Below are positions 41,114 through 53,300 of a stretch of 64,000 bases of DNA, one piece after another. Within the stretch, counting starts at the first letter, position 1, and every line of letters starts with the position of its first letter. Source of the stretch: Paraescarpia echinospica (Eukaryota > Annelida > Polychaeta > Sabellida > Siboglinidae); the NCBI GenBank assembly GCA_020002185.1, contig CM034539.1, positions 28,884,950 to 28,948,949 of the forward strand, written 5' to 3'. A program made the position numbers and the translations under genes. The notes under the pieces were generated by a model. It was not told the origin of the DNA. It did no database searches and was given only the letters and a program-made list of their open reading frames with translations.

Positions 41114-42631
41114 TAAGTTTTGAAATCTACTTGTCCGCCAAAATTTTAACTTGTCCGAGTGGTTGTCAAGGGGAATTGGAACTTTGGAAAAAACGAAAAA
41201 AGTCTGTCTTATTTTTATGACAACAAGCACAATGTCCCTGCTGTTTCGTTGCATGTACATCTGAGTGACTTGTGATTAAAGACACAATTTGATTTAATTT
41301 TGAAATTGCAAAATTATATTTGCAACTATTTTCTGGTCCATTTTCATTCATCACGAACTTTAAAAGTAGACACGTTACATGATGTATACCAATATTTTAC
41401 GATGATAGGAATGAGACAATTGTTTTCCTTGCTATTTGTTATAATGTTGCAGAAACTGTTTATGTTTAATATGATATATATATATATACACTGTATATAT
41501 ATATATATATATACAGTCTGTATATATATATATATGTAAAATTTGGGCATCAGTTTGTCATTGAAGATGCCACTCAACCATCAAGAACATGACCAATGCA
41601 AAGCCACAAAAACATTGTAAACTATATAATCTGACATTATTTTGTTCAACCTCTATGAACTTCAATATTAACAAAGTTCTGTATTTTACAAAAACGAAGA
41701 TAACATTCAATTGATCATCAGCAAAGAAACGCATATATTTTTTCTAAATGTTATATTACCATTTCAATGATGATAAAACAGTTTTAACGGTTCCCGAATT
41801 ACATTTACCAGGCGGAATATAATTTATAGATTTAATTACATCGTAACGTTGCTGTCGCCGTAGTTGGCGGAAGCCGACATGTCAACGGCGGTTGGCACAC
41901 CTTCCCCGGACAAGTGTCTTGCATAATTCGGCTTCGAAAAAACTCGCAGTTTATGGTTAAAATAAATGTTGCATAGATACAACTCTTCTGAAATTTCATT
42001 AATATTCCATTTATCAACCACCACCATAAATTTACCAGAGAGCCAGTTACAAGTCTTGAAAATTGTTACCGATTTGAATCGGCTAACATTCGATGTCTTG
42101 GAAGACTGCCGAGTCCGCGTGGGTTAGGTGTAATAACGGTTAAAACTATATAATTATTCAAATAACAAATAGTGATACAAAGTCTACTATTTCCAAAGTT
42201 CATCAAATATGATCCATGAGTGGAAGCAAGTTGTACGCCGGCCAAACTGAATAATTTACGATTTTGTGAAATACAGCCTCGATCAACAATGGCTGATGCT
42301 GAGTCTGTCCTACGCGTCTGACAGAGCTAGGTCGGTGCACTCAGCGGATGACCCTGTTAACGCAGGCACTAAACTCGATCGAACACTGACGTACAACATA
42401 CTGGCGGCGGAACGACAAGACGCCGACACACTAACAAAATTGCAACGCGTGCGATTGCTAGCCAACTTCATTTACGTTTGAATTTCCTAAAATAAAGTTT
42501 GCAATGTTGCACGCGTCACTATTTACTGTAAATTTTCATTTGCCCACCGGATAACCATAGTAGTCATTTTACTTGTCCGGGCCAAAAATCACTTGTCCCA
42601 GACAAACGGACAAGTGCTATTTCGAACGCTG
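41114..42631. mobile_element. Non-autonomous element with ACTTGTCC subterminal repeats
   Basis: The left end reads TTTTGAAATCTACTTGTCCG and the right end, inverted, GTTCGAAATAGCACTTGTCC; both carry two or more further ACTTGTCC or inverted copies within 60-100 bp. The motif and the GGGCTCGA/GCGTTCGA-like terminus match the hAT-like element at 45257-47279. The interior includes a long TA palindrome at 41476-41536 and a GC-richer patch at 41840-41930, but no transposase. Ends are approximate. Confidence 0.65.
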
Positions 42632-42764
42632 CAGAGAATAGGAATAGAAACGTACAAGCAACATTGTAAATTTTGATCCAAATCACCATCAAAGACACAT
42701 GCCAGGTAAAAAAAACAACAGAAACGGAACCAGCTTGAGCCAGCGAAACAGCCTCGATGTAATG

Positions 42765-43190
42765 CAACACCATGAAAAAGCAAGGGAAGCAGAGGTCTCG
42801 TGATGTTCCTGAGATGACTATCTTCGTCCTGTCGCATCCAGATATGGTCAAAGAAGTAATAGTGGGAAGTATCTGTGTAACTCCTGGATGTGACATTTCA
42901 AAATGCTTGGTTGTTGTATCGAAAGACTGATGCAAACACCCACGAAACCTTAACAAGTCTTCATTATCCCCCTTTTATCATGGTAGAAGACATTTGTGGA
43001 TATGATTGTGTTCTCATTATGACCGTCCTTCTTGTCATCCACATCGTGTAAACGGTGATGTAGCAGTAGGGAGCATCGCGTTACTGAAGAGTCCCCTGAT
43101 GGAAATGAAACAGGTGATTCCCGATTCATCGGCAACTGCCAGTAGATTGGCGTCATCAAGCAGACAAAAAGAAAGAATGGCTGATTTCTG
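42765..43190 (+). pseudogene. Decayed copy of an unrecognised gene family (copy a)
   Basis: Nearly identical to 44290-44735. Plus-strand reading gives SRDVPEMTIFVLSHPDMVKE and VGSICVTPGCDISKCLVVVS, then in another frame VGSIALLKSPLMEMKQVIPD and SSATASRLASSSRQKERMAD. The first module is also conserved, with amino-acid-level similarity, at 53140-53300, which argues that this frame was once coding. Frames are broken by stops. Function unknown. Confidence 0.5.
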
Positions 43191-43194
43191 ATTG

Positions 43195-44285
43195 CAGATG
43201 CAGGGTGTCCAGTTCTGAAGGAGAAAATGATATTTTTTTAAATGACAGCATAATGAAATTATTAAATATGGTGCATACCACGCAATGGTAGCTGAAAAAT
43301 AAACCTTGTCATATAATTAGAGCAAATAAACCAACATGGCTACACCATCAACGAAACATAACATGAGAAATGGACTGAAAGTAACTACCGGTTATGCCTC
43401 ATTTCAATAGCACGTTACATCAACCCAGTGTTGGCAACAAGGCAGTTAATACACACCATTTATATACTTGACTGCAAGCAGATCACACAAGAATAATTTC
43501 TGTATAAAAACAAATCAACTTTCAATAGCATGTACCTACCTACTATTGAAAGTAACACTGTGTTTTGTACATATGTATACCTTCAACGTCGGTGAAGAAT
43601 GACTCCGGCCATAGTGGTCATAACATTGGATAGACGAAGAGCAGAGCAGATCTGCATTGCAGATTTCATGAAAATAAAACAATACTTGAAGTTGTTTGTG
43701 GCAAGTTTCCTTTCTAATTTAGTAAAATGCAATTTGATGAGAATTGTATTGTGTATGTCCATACTTAATTAAATGTTGTTGGGATACTATAAAAATGTAC
43801 TTTGTCACTTTCGTCAAAATCCCACATCCTTAATTTAAAAATGGCCAAAAGCTCCCACTTCTAATATTCGAGTTATTGTGACGCTGTCACCGACATATAA
43901 AATCTGGAAATTCCTTGAATGTACAAAAGTATTGCCTATTGGATTCTTGGTTTGTTAAATTATGCATACATTATTTATGTTGCAATACATATCTAATAAA
44001 ATATTGGTTTCTGGCAAATGTGTATGTCCTGCTCTTGATTACTTTCAATTTATCATATTATTTACTGGTATTAAATAGATGGCCTTGACCCGTTTGAAAA
44101 AAATGAATAGGTAAAGTACTGCTCGTCGAATCAAATGCTAGGTTTGCCATGCTGTTTTGTAAGCAAGCAATCTGAACATACTTTTCCATAAAGTATCGAT
44201 ATTCTAAATCACTAGCCGTTATATTACATCGATGGAATGCAAACAAGAAACGGAACCAGCTTGAGCCAGCAAAACAGCCTCGATG
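43195..44285. other. AT-rich spacer between two gene-family copies
   Basis: No gene or repeat was recognised. The flanking copies differ in what lies outside them, so the duplicated unit ends near 42720/44248 and 43190/44710. Confidence 0.5.
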
Positions 44286-44289
44286 TAAT

Positions 44290-44735
44290 GCAACACCATG
44301 AAAAAGCAAAGGAAGCAGAGGTCTCGTGATGTTCCTGAGATGACTATCTTCGTCCTGTCGCATCCATATATGGTCAAAGAAGTAGTAGTGGGAAGTATCT
44401 GTGTAACTCCTGGATGTGACATTTCAAAATGCTTGGCTGTTGTATCGAAAGACTGTTGCAAACACCCACGAAACCTTAACAAGTCTTCATTATCCCTCTT
44501 TTATCATGGTAGAAGACATTTGTGGATATGATTGTGTTCTCATTATGACCGTCCTTCTTGTCATCCACATCGTGTAAACGGTGATGCAGCAGTAGGGAGC
44601 ATCGCGTTACTGAAGAGTCCCCTGATGGAAATGAAACAGGTGATTCCCGATTCATCGGCAACTGCCAGTAGATTGGCGTCATCAAGCAGACAAAAAGAAA
44701 GAATGGCCGATTTGTTAGAAAAGTTGGTTTGAGTG
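44290..44735 (+). pseudogene. Decayed copy of an unrecognised gene family (copy b)
   Basis: This copy reads KKQRKQRSRDVPEMTIFVLS, then VKEVVVGSICVTPGCDISKC, and in the second module LLKSPLMEMKQVIPDSSATA through QKERMADLLEKLV. The second module extends a few codons beyond copy a. The nucleotide match to copy a over about 465 bp is very high, so the duplication is recent relative to copy c at 53.1 kb. Confidence 0.5.
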
Positions 44736-44739
44736 ACAT

Positions 44740-45251
44740 ACGACAGAAACACGCTTCGCAAAACGGGGGTCCATGTCTGCGACCACAATTACAACATTTG
44801 TATTTCTGGGAAAGTCTATACTTTAGCGTGTTTGTAAGATGCGCCACGAGATTATTCGTTAACTTTCCTATTATGTTATGACTATAATAACTCAAGACGA
44901 ACTATGTAGATAATCGGTCTAAACGATTAAACGTATACTTTCATAACTATCACCGATTTGCCCCGATGGCGATGTGGTATTGTTACTAGTGCTACTACTT
45001 TTTTCTGATAAATGTTCTCTAAAATGCGTCTCAGAAAATCCTGTTTTAGTGTTTGCGTAGGGCCTAATATTTCATAGAACATGTAAACTTAGACTTAGTC
45101 AGACTTTCATACTGCCAATGACTATATCCGATTAAAAACATATTTAATGTAAGATTCAGTGATATCTCAAACACAAAGTTTATGAAGCCACGGATAACTA
45201 AACGAGAGATTGGACAAACGTTACTGTCACATTTACAGACAATGTAATATG
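44740..45251. other. Spacer
   Basis: Minus-strand frames here are shadows. No structure was recognised. Confidence 0.45.
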
Positions 45252-45256
45252 CACAG

Positions 45257-47279
45257 CAGGGCTCGACAGTAATGCTTGTCTGCTTGTCCGGGACAAGTAG
45301 TTACCCGTGTCGGACAAGTACATTATCCAGGACACTTGTCCGATGGGACAAGTTGATATTGAGTCACACTATATACTGTTAGTCGAAGTAAAATGATTGA
45401 AATGTTTAACTCTTTGACATAATATCGATTTTAAAAGGAAGCTACCGAACAGTTCCATCTCGTACGTAAGCATCGTCGCTCACTGCTTTCGCTTCATCAC
45501 GAGACTAATGCAAACAGTCCCCAGATGGAGTCAGTAGTATTTTTAAAGCATTTAGTCGCTAGGTGGAGCAATGGTGTCAGGTTAAAAAACTAAAACTTCG
45601 ACGTTTTTCTCATTCTTAATTAAAAATAGCTTTCATTGGCACCACTGACGTTTGTGCCCGTTTTATTTAAAACAAGACATATCATGCTACTTTGGAAAGC
45701 AGAAAAATGAAATGTAATTTGTCCACCTCAAAAACAGATCGCGATCCTAGTAAACGCCGTTGGCGTTGCGTGTATTAATTCGTAGTCTAATACGTTTTGG
45801 CTTTCGATTGTACATATTAACGCTCTTACAACGATAATATGGACGTTTTGTGTTAATACAAGTTCTCTGTCAATATCAACAGCAATCTTATATTCGATTT
45901 CATACATAGATCGTTTTTATTTTATACGTGGAATTATTTTTGCATGCATTAATTTGGTAGAATCCAAAGACGACGTCAAGCAGGAGAGGATGTTGACCTC
46001 ATGCAAGGACCAATGGATCGGCAGCTGCACCAGATGAACCAACAAGAGCGTGACACAATTGGCCATCTGTTCAATACAGCCTATTTTACAGCTAAAGAGG
46101 AGTACCCATTTACAATGTACCCCAATTTGGTATCGCTGCAGAATGAAAATGGTGCAAAAATGGGAGCAATGTACCAGTCGGACAATGCCTGTCGACGGTT
46201 TATCCGCTACATAAAAGTGTAACCGAGATGGAGCTCATCTATGCTTGACTAGTGGTCGATGGCCAAGTAAGAAACGTGTACGTACGTGTCCAGCCAATCC
46301 AACACGCTAATGCTGAAGGAATTTATGGAGCCATAAATGAAGCTTTCACTGATCTTGACGTGGATTGGCAATCCAAAGTGGTGGGAGTAGGATGTGATGG
46401 AGCTGCCGTCAACATTGGGCACCGCAACAGTGTGTTGACGAGGATACAGGACGGGCAACCATATGTGATCCCAATGCACTGTGTGGCGCATCGCTTGGAA
46501 CTAGGAGTCATTGATGCTGCCAAAGACAGGGTTTGTCCACAGTTTGGACAAGTTCACGACACATTGAAGCTGATTTACAAACATTATGAATACAGCCCGA
46601 AAGCCACAAGAGACTTAAAGGCTGTAGCGGAGGCCATGGGACAGAAAACCATGCGACCTACCGGTCTGAAGGGAACACGATGGACTCCCCACTTCGTGAC
46701 AGCGTTGACCACTCTGCTGAAGTCGTACGCCAGCATTCGCGTGCACTTCGAGCATACAGTGGACTGTTCCACTGGGGCAGCTGAGGTGCTCGGACGGGCA
46801 AGAAATGTCTTGAAGACCCTCAGTGAATTTTCAAAGATGGCTTGGATGCACATGGTGCTTGACATCATGGCTGTACTGGACCAACCGAGTCTTGTCTTTC
46901 AGAGGGACGAGACAACCATCATTGATGCTCTCCGAGGACTGAATACGTCTGAAGACTGGACTGTGGACTCACTAAATATGTTCTTTCCATATGTTTTCAG
47001 TCAATAATTTTCTTTCGCAGAATTATTGTTGATTACACGTTGGTCAATATTACCAAGTTTTAGTTCTTGGAATTATGTACCTGTATAATTATATTTCCTT
47101 CTAACCTCAGTAAATGCACTAATCTGTTGACAACCGGCTGGGTATTGTGCTGTCATCGTAAATCCCTGCAGCTTGTAATTTGTTTGGTGGGACAAGTAGA
47201 TTTCTGGTGGGACAAGTGATCATGAGTTAGCACTTGTCCGGTAGGACAAGTGCTTTCTGTGAGTTAATGTAGAGCCCTG
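45257..47279 (+). mobile_element. hAT-like DNA transposon, 2.0 kb, internally deleted
   Basis: TIRs are CAGGGCTCGACA at 45257 and, inverted, CAGGGCTCTACA at 47279. CACAG occurs directly outside both ends (45252-45256 and 47280-47284), suggesting a 5-bp target duplication rather than the 8 bp usual for hAT. Dense (G)GACAAGT/ACTTGTCC motifs lie in the outer 100 bp of both ends. It carries a damaged transposase-like region related to ZNF862/KIAA1586-type proteins. Confidence 0.85.
45958..47007 (+). pseudogene. hAT-like transposase fragment (ZNF862/KIAA1586-like)
   Basis: The first segment to 46222 contains IGHLFNTAYFTAKEEYPFTM and NLVSLQNENGAKMG, the usual IF.TAYY.AKEE.PF.. line of this family. 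After a frame change and TGA near 46238 the second segment reads VDGQVRNVYVRVQPIQHANA, VGVGCDGAAVNIGHRNSVLT, MHCVAHRLELGVIDA and KGTRWTPHFVTALTTLL. The portion that usually carries the first catalytic Asp and the C-terminal dimerisation region is missing, as is the BED zinc finger. It cannot be an active transposase. Confidence 0.85.
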
Positions 47280-47438
47280 CACAGTAAAGTTCGATGAAAA
47301 CTACTCTGACTTACCTGAACAATTCGATGCCGATGGAGTTGCTTGTTTTCAATTAACAAATTCATATTCTTGCTGTTGTGGCACTAGAATACGGATATTT
47401 GTCTTATCAACACATCCGATCACAGAAACACAACATCG

Positions 47439-47970
47439 ATGGCAGCCATTAATTACGAAATAGTCAGAGACAACTACAGTTATTGCGGGTCTAAAAATCG
47501 TGTCGCTTTGTCCCGCGGAAAGTCTGAGACTTCTAGTTGTCTGCGTTCATGCATTGCGATTATCCCGTTCGTAAATCTGAGAAAAAGCTCATTATCTCGG
47601 TTTATGCAGAGCACCCCAGGTGGCAGATGTCAATGGTCATACATTGAACTTTGTTTTTCATCCAGAAGTTTATCATATCAGCCAGCATGTGTGGCAGCCA
47701 AAATGGATCTTATGACCAGGGTGGAAAAAGTACTTGACATTATAATGGAAAATATATATGGTGGCAACGAGGAAAAGAAGAACAGAAACAGGTAACATGT
47801 ATTCACAGAAATCACTTCACTAAGGTCATGATGTTATGTAACTATAGTTTAAGTTACCAACATGTGTGAAAACAAACATTCTAAGGGAAGACCATATTCA
47901 TTGTGGTATTTTGTCATATTTCATTTTCTTTAAGGCAATAAAAAGTATTAATATAAATACATAAAACTTC
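47439..47970 (+). pseudogene. Decayed gene-family segment with PGGRCQW(S/T)YIELCF
   Basis: The frame reads MQSTPGGRCQWSYIELCF, then shifts to a reading with HPEVYHIS. It is homologous to 62300-62400, where PGGRCQWTYIELCFDPDVYH stays in frame. Downstream DNA (GTGATGTTATGTAACTATA..TTTAAGTTACCAACAT) also matches 62640-62680. Frameshifts indicate a pseudogene. Family unknown. Confidence 0.5.
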
Positions 47971-47974
47971 CCGA

Positions 47975-48612
47975 AAATTTATTTTGTGTCACATGTATAT
48001 CGTGTAAATAAAGGCCACACCAATTTGATTGTTAGGATTACGGATTTTTGAGACATTTTTGTTAGGGAGGAAGGGGGAATAAAATAAGTCATTGCACGAG
48101 AAAGGTGTTTCGTGTAAATACATGAATTGTCATGTGAGACATACAGTACATTGCTAAAAAGATTATTTAGCCTTGTATCAAAACTTACTAGACATGTACT
48201 TTTATGAAAGTTTAATAAAAGTGGAAGACTATTAGAATAACAAGTATTGATAGCAAGACTTGGCAGATACCATTATGTTGTGTTAACAGTACTGCCATAA
48301 ACGTGTAGCTTAGGGCAGGATATATCTTGCTGTGATAATATTAATATGACTGGCATAATTAGGATTTTATTGTCGTTCTTCCAAACATAACTACATTTTT
48401 CTATTCCAAAGTGAGGCAATGCGATGCTGACATTGAGAGTGTCTACAGCCCGTTTTCCCAGCGTATTAACTTGATTGGCCAAAATCCGATGTTCAGATTT
48501 TTACATATAGTCAGAATGAGTAGCGCGTTAAACATGCACATATTTCTGGTTTCGCCAGTGTTGCAAATTTGCAGTTTATTTTCTTTATTAGACACCATTA
48601 CCTAACACAATA
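47975..48612. other. AT-rich spacer
   Basis: Nothing recognised. Confidence 0.45.
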
Positions 48613-48616
48613 AGCA

Positions 48617-50133
48617 CAAACCTGACGCCAAGATTGTACCCCAACCGCAGAGTTCTACGTCACAGCTTTTGCGATCCAATCAGAGGTTTACGCGGTATCT
48701 GCGGTTCGACTTTGCGTGTGTATGCCAAAGATGGATATTTTGTGTGCCGACTTATTTCGTACATAAATAGTTATGGTAATTCAAATGTAGCCACACAGAG
48801 TAATAGCTATACATTTTAGGAACACATGCTTGTAAAGAAAGTCCCAAACAAAAAAAGATAGAACTTTCGACTAGTGAAGTTCAACCCAAATTCAACTGAA
48901 ACTCAGTTGAGTTTCAACTATGGAGGAGTTGAAAATTTCACATGCAAATGAGCTCGCGTTCAACTGTTGAATCTCAGTTGAGCTTCAACTATATATATAT
49001 ATATATTATGCAAATAGACAGTTGAAAATTGTAAAGAAAGTTGAGTTATAATTTACATGTATGCATGTTTGGCAACTTTTAAAAAGACCTACGATTTGCT
49101 TGTTTTCATCTGCAGCTATGCAGCGAGACGCAATAACAGTGCAATACACATTTGTTTATTGGCCTCCACATGCTTAGCTTAGGCTTATGCATGGCTAACC
49201 GTGCCTATATACCATATTGTAACACATGTCTATCTAATGTTTATTAAGCCCACATGGATGGTTATATGGGCCTACTATGTATATTAACATAAACTGATTA
49301 ATTAATTATTTTATTATTTTGTAAACGCAGTTGAGTCGTTGGGTGCATTTATGTCTACTTTGGCTATGTTGCAATGCTGGCAAACCTGACGCCAAGATTG
49401 TACCCCAACCGCAGAGTTCTACGTCACAGCTTTTGCGATCCAATCAGAGGTTTACGCGGTATCTGCGGTTCGACTTTGCGTGTGTATGCCAAAGATGGAT
49501 ATTTTGCGTGCCGACTTATTTCGTACATAAATAGTTATGGTAATTCAAATGTAGCCACACAGAGTAATAGCTATACATTTTAGGAACACATGCTTGTAAA
49601 GAAAGTCCCAAACAAAAAAAGATAGAACTTTCGACTAGTGAAGTTCAACCCAAATTCAACTGAAACTCAGTTGAGTTTCAACTATGGAGGAGTTGAAAAT
49701 TTCACATGCAAATGAGCTCGCGTTCAACTGTTGAATCTCAGTTGAGCTTCAACTATATATATATATATATTATGCAAATAGACAGTTGAAAATTGTAAAG
49801 AAAGTTGAGTTATAATTTACATGTATGCATGTTTGGCGACTTTTAAAAAGACCTACGATTTGCTTGTTTTCATCTGCAGCTATGCAGTGAGACGCAATAA
49901 CAGTGCAATACACATTTGTTTATTGGCCTCCACATGCTTAGCTTAGGCTTATGCATGGCTAACTGTGCCTATATACCATATTGTAACACGTCTATCTAAT
50001 GTTTAAGCCCACATGGATGGTTATATGGGCCTACTATGTATATTAACATAAACTGATTAATTAATTATTTTGTAAACGTAGTTGAGTCGTTAGGTGCATT
50101 TATGTCTACTTTGGCTATGTTGCAATGCTGGCA
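48617..50133 (+). repeat. 764-bp tandem duplication containing a TTGAAC-rich element
   Basis: Copy 1 starts at AAACCTGACGCCAAGATTGT (48618) and copy 2 at 49382, period 764 bp; copy 2 ends at GCAATGCTGGCA near 50133. The copies differ by a few substitutions and small deletions in copy 2 (for example loss of ATTTTATT and of TTAT). Each includes the TTGAAC-rich element (about 48842-49040 and 49605-49800) with terminus CCCAAACAAAAAAAG. The conserved short frame at the start of each copy (VLRHSFCDPIRGLRGICGST) is preserved only because the DNA is nearly identical. Confidence 0.93.
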
Positions 50134-50134
50134 T

Positions 50135-51660
50135 ATCACGTTTTTGTGCAACTACAAAAATAAATACCTAAGGCTTTGTACTGGTCGGTTTATATAAAAT
50201 GTAGATTTTGCCGACTGGACTAGATGCAGACAGTTGATTGAAAAACTGTTAAAAAAATTATTGTGCGACTAGCTGTCAATCAGTGTCAGATGTGGCGTTT
50301 GTTTGCAATACGTTCTCGGCGTTCATACGTATTTAAAAAAACAATAAATATTATAAATCAACTTCGAACTTCACCATAAGGTGAAGTTTCAACTGGATTT
50401 GTAATGTAACAACTAAGAGGGTAAATTGTATGTAACTAGTTTAAGAAACTTACCTCGATACCCTAGGATACGGTTAAGTGACCATTCATAATGTATGTCT
50501 CGCTATTTGTGGTTTGGGACCTCCCACCCATTTCACGCTTTTATTAACGCTAGCGTGTACACCTCCTAAAATATGACTTGACAACTGCCCGCCTTGAAGC
50601 ATATTCTATAACAATTATTCTAGGCGTAATTAAAGAAAATATTGCCAATTACGTACCCCATGCTGTGGTATACTAATATTAGGCTATGTTATTGCATAAC
50701 TGGACTCGAAACACAATTGTTTGTTTGCTTAGCCTAATCGTACGAGCCGGAATTACTGCACTGGGGTTCGCGTTCTAGCGTCCTAAATTCTACCTTCCTG
50801 CGATTATCAATTGCGATCAAGTTTAATTGTTCCATTAGTACATTTATACATATATCTATGTATTTCGTACATGCATTTTACTGTTAGGAACGCACAGACA
50901 ATCACTACATATGAGAAAACAAGTACCTGATGGAGCCGATCGTAAAACCGTTCACTGCGCGCTTAGCTAATGATGTTTTATTAGACATCGACGCCAGATC
51001 TGCGGTATATTTCAAATTTGAAGTCGCGTACAGATTTGGCGTACGGTCGCAGCGCTTAATTGCATTAGCTAATGTCTCTATTGCTATTTTGCAACGTGTG
51101 TAAAATGCCTTTTCGCTTCACTTCGGTGGCACTAACGTTGTCATCATTCCAGAAAATAAATGTGTTAAACGTTGAATCAAGTAGCATCCGCAAGGACGAT
51201 CACTATCATTTCGACAACAATCGGTGCATTTGACGCCAACACATACTTTCGATATCAGCGCGGTGTCGCAACAAACACAGGAAATGACATTGTTGATTGT
51301 GTGGGACAATTAAATTTTTTTTACTTCCTTTTGGGAAGCAGCGCCAAATTTCAATTTCTTGATACAAAACCACACTGCAGTGTCTGATTCAGCCATGTTT
51401 TAGATCAATTAATGGCAAGTTGGACTTTTGCGGATTGGCAGGATCATAGATGCACGACAACCAATGAAACAGTGTTTAACATACAATGTTCGGTATGATG
51501 CGTATATGCTCGTTGAATCGATACAAAATCATTGGTTTGGCATTTCAATCAGAAATAAAAGTTCAAGATTGCAATTTTAATCTTATTTCCGTTTTATCAA
51601 AAACAACGTTGGCAGGTCTGTAATCCGAATAATCAAATCGGTATCACCTAATGTATTGTT
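50135..51660. other. Long spacer
   Basis: No coding region, TIR or array could be supported in 1.5 kb. Short open frames on both strands (for example a Cys-rich one at 51309-51118) have no family signature. Confidence 0.45.
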
Positions 51661-51664
51661 TCCG

Positions 51665-52330
51665 ATTCATCAAGACAGATATCAAATGTGCATGGATAAA
51701 AAATCTTAAGTCTCGGGTACCTCAGCCCATCGAGGAAGTGTATCCGTACCAAAGGTGGGGATAGAGGTTTACTTTTTTAGTTTTAATTAAAAAAGTGATC
51801 AAGCTATTAGCAAATTAATTACCTTTAGAAGATGTCTCAAGATGAGAAAGCCAATCCAACGTGGTGTTTTGTGCAGAAATGCAACCGAAATCAACTGACT
51901 TGCAACATATCATACCTTTGAACATAAATACACCAGAAACCCTCCTTGTCTGACATGTTACCATTGGATGGGCCACTGATGATGTGATCATCTTTGACTA
52001 TCAGGTTGGTTAGATAGACGTGATGTATAACAGAACATGGAACTGTTCAGTGATTAAGACACACAAGAGGGTTATATCGGTTGACAAGCTCTGGACCGAA
52101 GGGATCACATTAGTTTGTGTGGAGGATGGCACTAAGACAAAGTATCAAACCAGGCACTTGACTTCTTCCTAAATCAAAACACATGTCCTGATTCAAGAAG
52201 AATTCCCAGACATCAAGATTGAAAAAGCAAATTTGCGGACCTACGTCCAAATCACCTTCTTCTCTGCAGCAAACTGCCACACAATATTTGCTTATGCCTA
52301 TACCATGATAAATTCATTACTCCTATAGAA
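51665..52330 (+). pseudogene. Decayed gene-family segment, 3' part
   Basis: DNA from about 51665 to 52060 is homologous to 62755-63230 (shared GATCAAGCTATTAGCAAATT and GATGGGCCACTG.TGATGTGA). Beyond the homology, one frame reads WNCSVIKTHKRVISVDKLWT, EGITLVCVEDGTKTKYQTRH, a TAA, then IKTHVLIQEEFPDIKIEKAN and LRTYVQITFFSAANCHTIFA. Composition is protein-like with a single in-frame stop. The protein is not recognised. Confidence 0.45.
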
Positions 52331-52489
52331 CCAACAACAACCTGTCAAGAACCGACAACCACCTGTCAACTTGATACAGTAAAAAACAGTGCCTAAACCT
52401 CAATAATCATGTAAGCTTGCTCACACTACACACATGCATACATATTGTTTTGTTTGTTTTCTTTCTTTTTTCCTGAAAGAATCTGATTA

Positions 52490-52714
52490 CCAGGGTAGGT
52501 GATGTATTGATTCAGTTAAAGTTTTATTACAAAAGGTGACTCCTCGATAGCGACTACCAGTCTTAGAGGAGTCTCCTGACCCTACTTTTCGTTATTTATC
52601 ATACATTATACCATGTTTTACCATAAGGTTATATATTTGTATTATTTAAATTTTTTGACATGGATGTATGGTATGTATCATTTGAAATGTCAAATAAAAC
52701 AAATTCTTCTTCTG
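52490..52714 (-). repeat. Dispersed repeat, copy B
   Basis: This is the inverted partner of 11872-12115, including AGTCTTAGAGGAGTCTCCTG. It shows that the sequence is a mobile or segmentally copied repeat and not part of the EGF-like gene near copy A. Confidence 0.7.
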
Positions 52715-53135
52715 TAACTGTACACCACAAGGCACTAACATCTGTACCCTTATAATACATGAGCTGCCTCAGATCTGTCTGTGTGACACAGCACGCCATG
52801 AATGTGAAGCATGTTGTGATGGGAAAGGATTCATCAGACTGCCTTGAACAGTTGAGGAATCCGGTCAAATGACATGGATAGTCTGAAAAACAAGACTGTG
52901 ATGGAAAACTTAGCAGTCAGTTAGGTGGGTACCACTAGACTTACATAGCATAGCATAAAAGCACTGCATCTCATGGCCAACGACATCGCCATCAAATGTG
53001 CCAAACACTGGGAGCACATTGTGTGATAGTCTGGTGAGTGGACACGAATGATGATGATGATTTTAGGAGGTGACCAACAGGAAGGGATGTGCTTGATCCA
53101 TCACAAAAGCCTCAGCATATCAAAACAAAAAACCC
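52715..53135. other. Spacer
   Basis: A minus-strand frame at 52868-52629 runs into the dispersed repeat and is not supported as a gene. Nothing else was recognised. Confidence 0.4.
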
Positions 53136-53139
53136 AAAG

Positions 53140-53300
53140 GCAAAGCAATGGCAACAGAGGTTTGATGATGATCTTCAGGAGAATACTTTCATCGTGTTGC
53201 ATCCACATCCTGGTGAAGAAGTAGTACTGGAGAGATGAAGTGTAACATCTGGATGCGACACTTCAAAGTGCTTGGTTGTTATATCGCAAGACTGATGCCC
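53140..53300 (+). pseudogene. Decayed gene-family segment (copy c)
   Basis: One frame reads RFDDDLQENTFIVLHPHPGE, EVVLER, a stop, then SVTSGCDTSKCLVVISQD. It aligns with VPEMTIFVLSHPDMVKE and VTPGCDISKCLVVVSKD of copies a and b. Differences are largely conservative, as expected of former protein-coding sequence. Confidence 0.5.

Noticed and set aside
42564..44895. Minus-strand frames of 130 and 139 codons across the gene-family copies
   Set aside because: The plus-strand reading is conserved in the diverged third copy at 53.1 kb; the minus reading is not.
51118..51309. Cys-rich minus-strand small protein
   Set aside because: No signal peptide, no repeat of the cysteine pattern and no homologous copy in the window.
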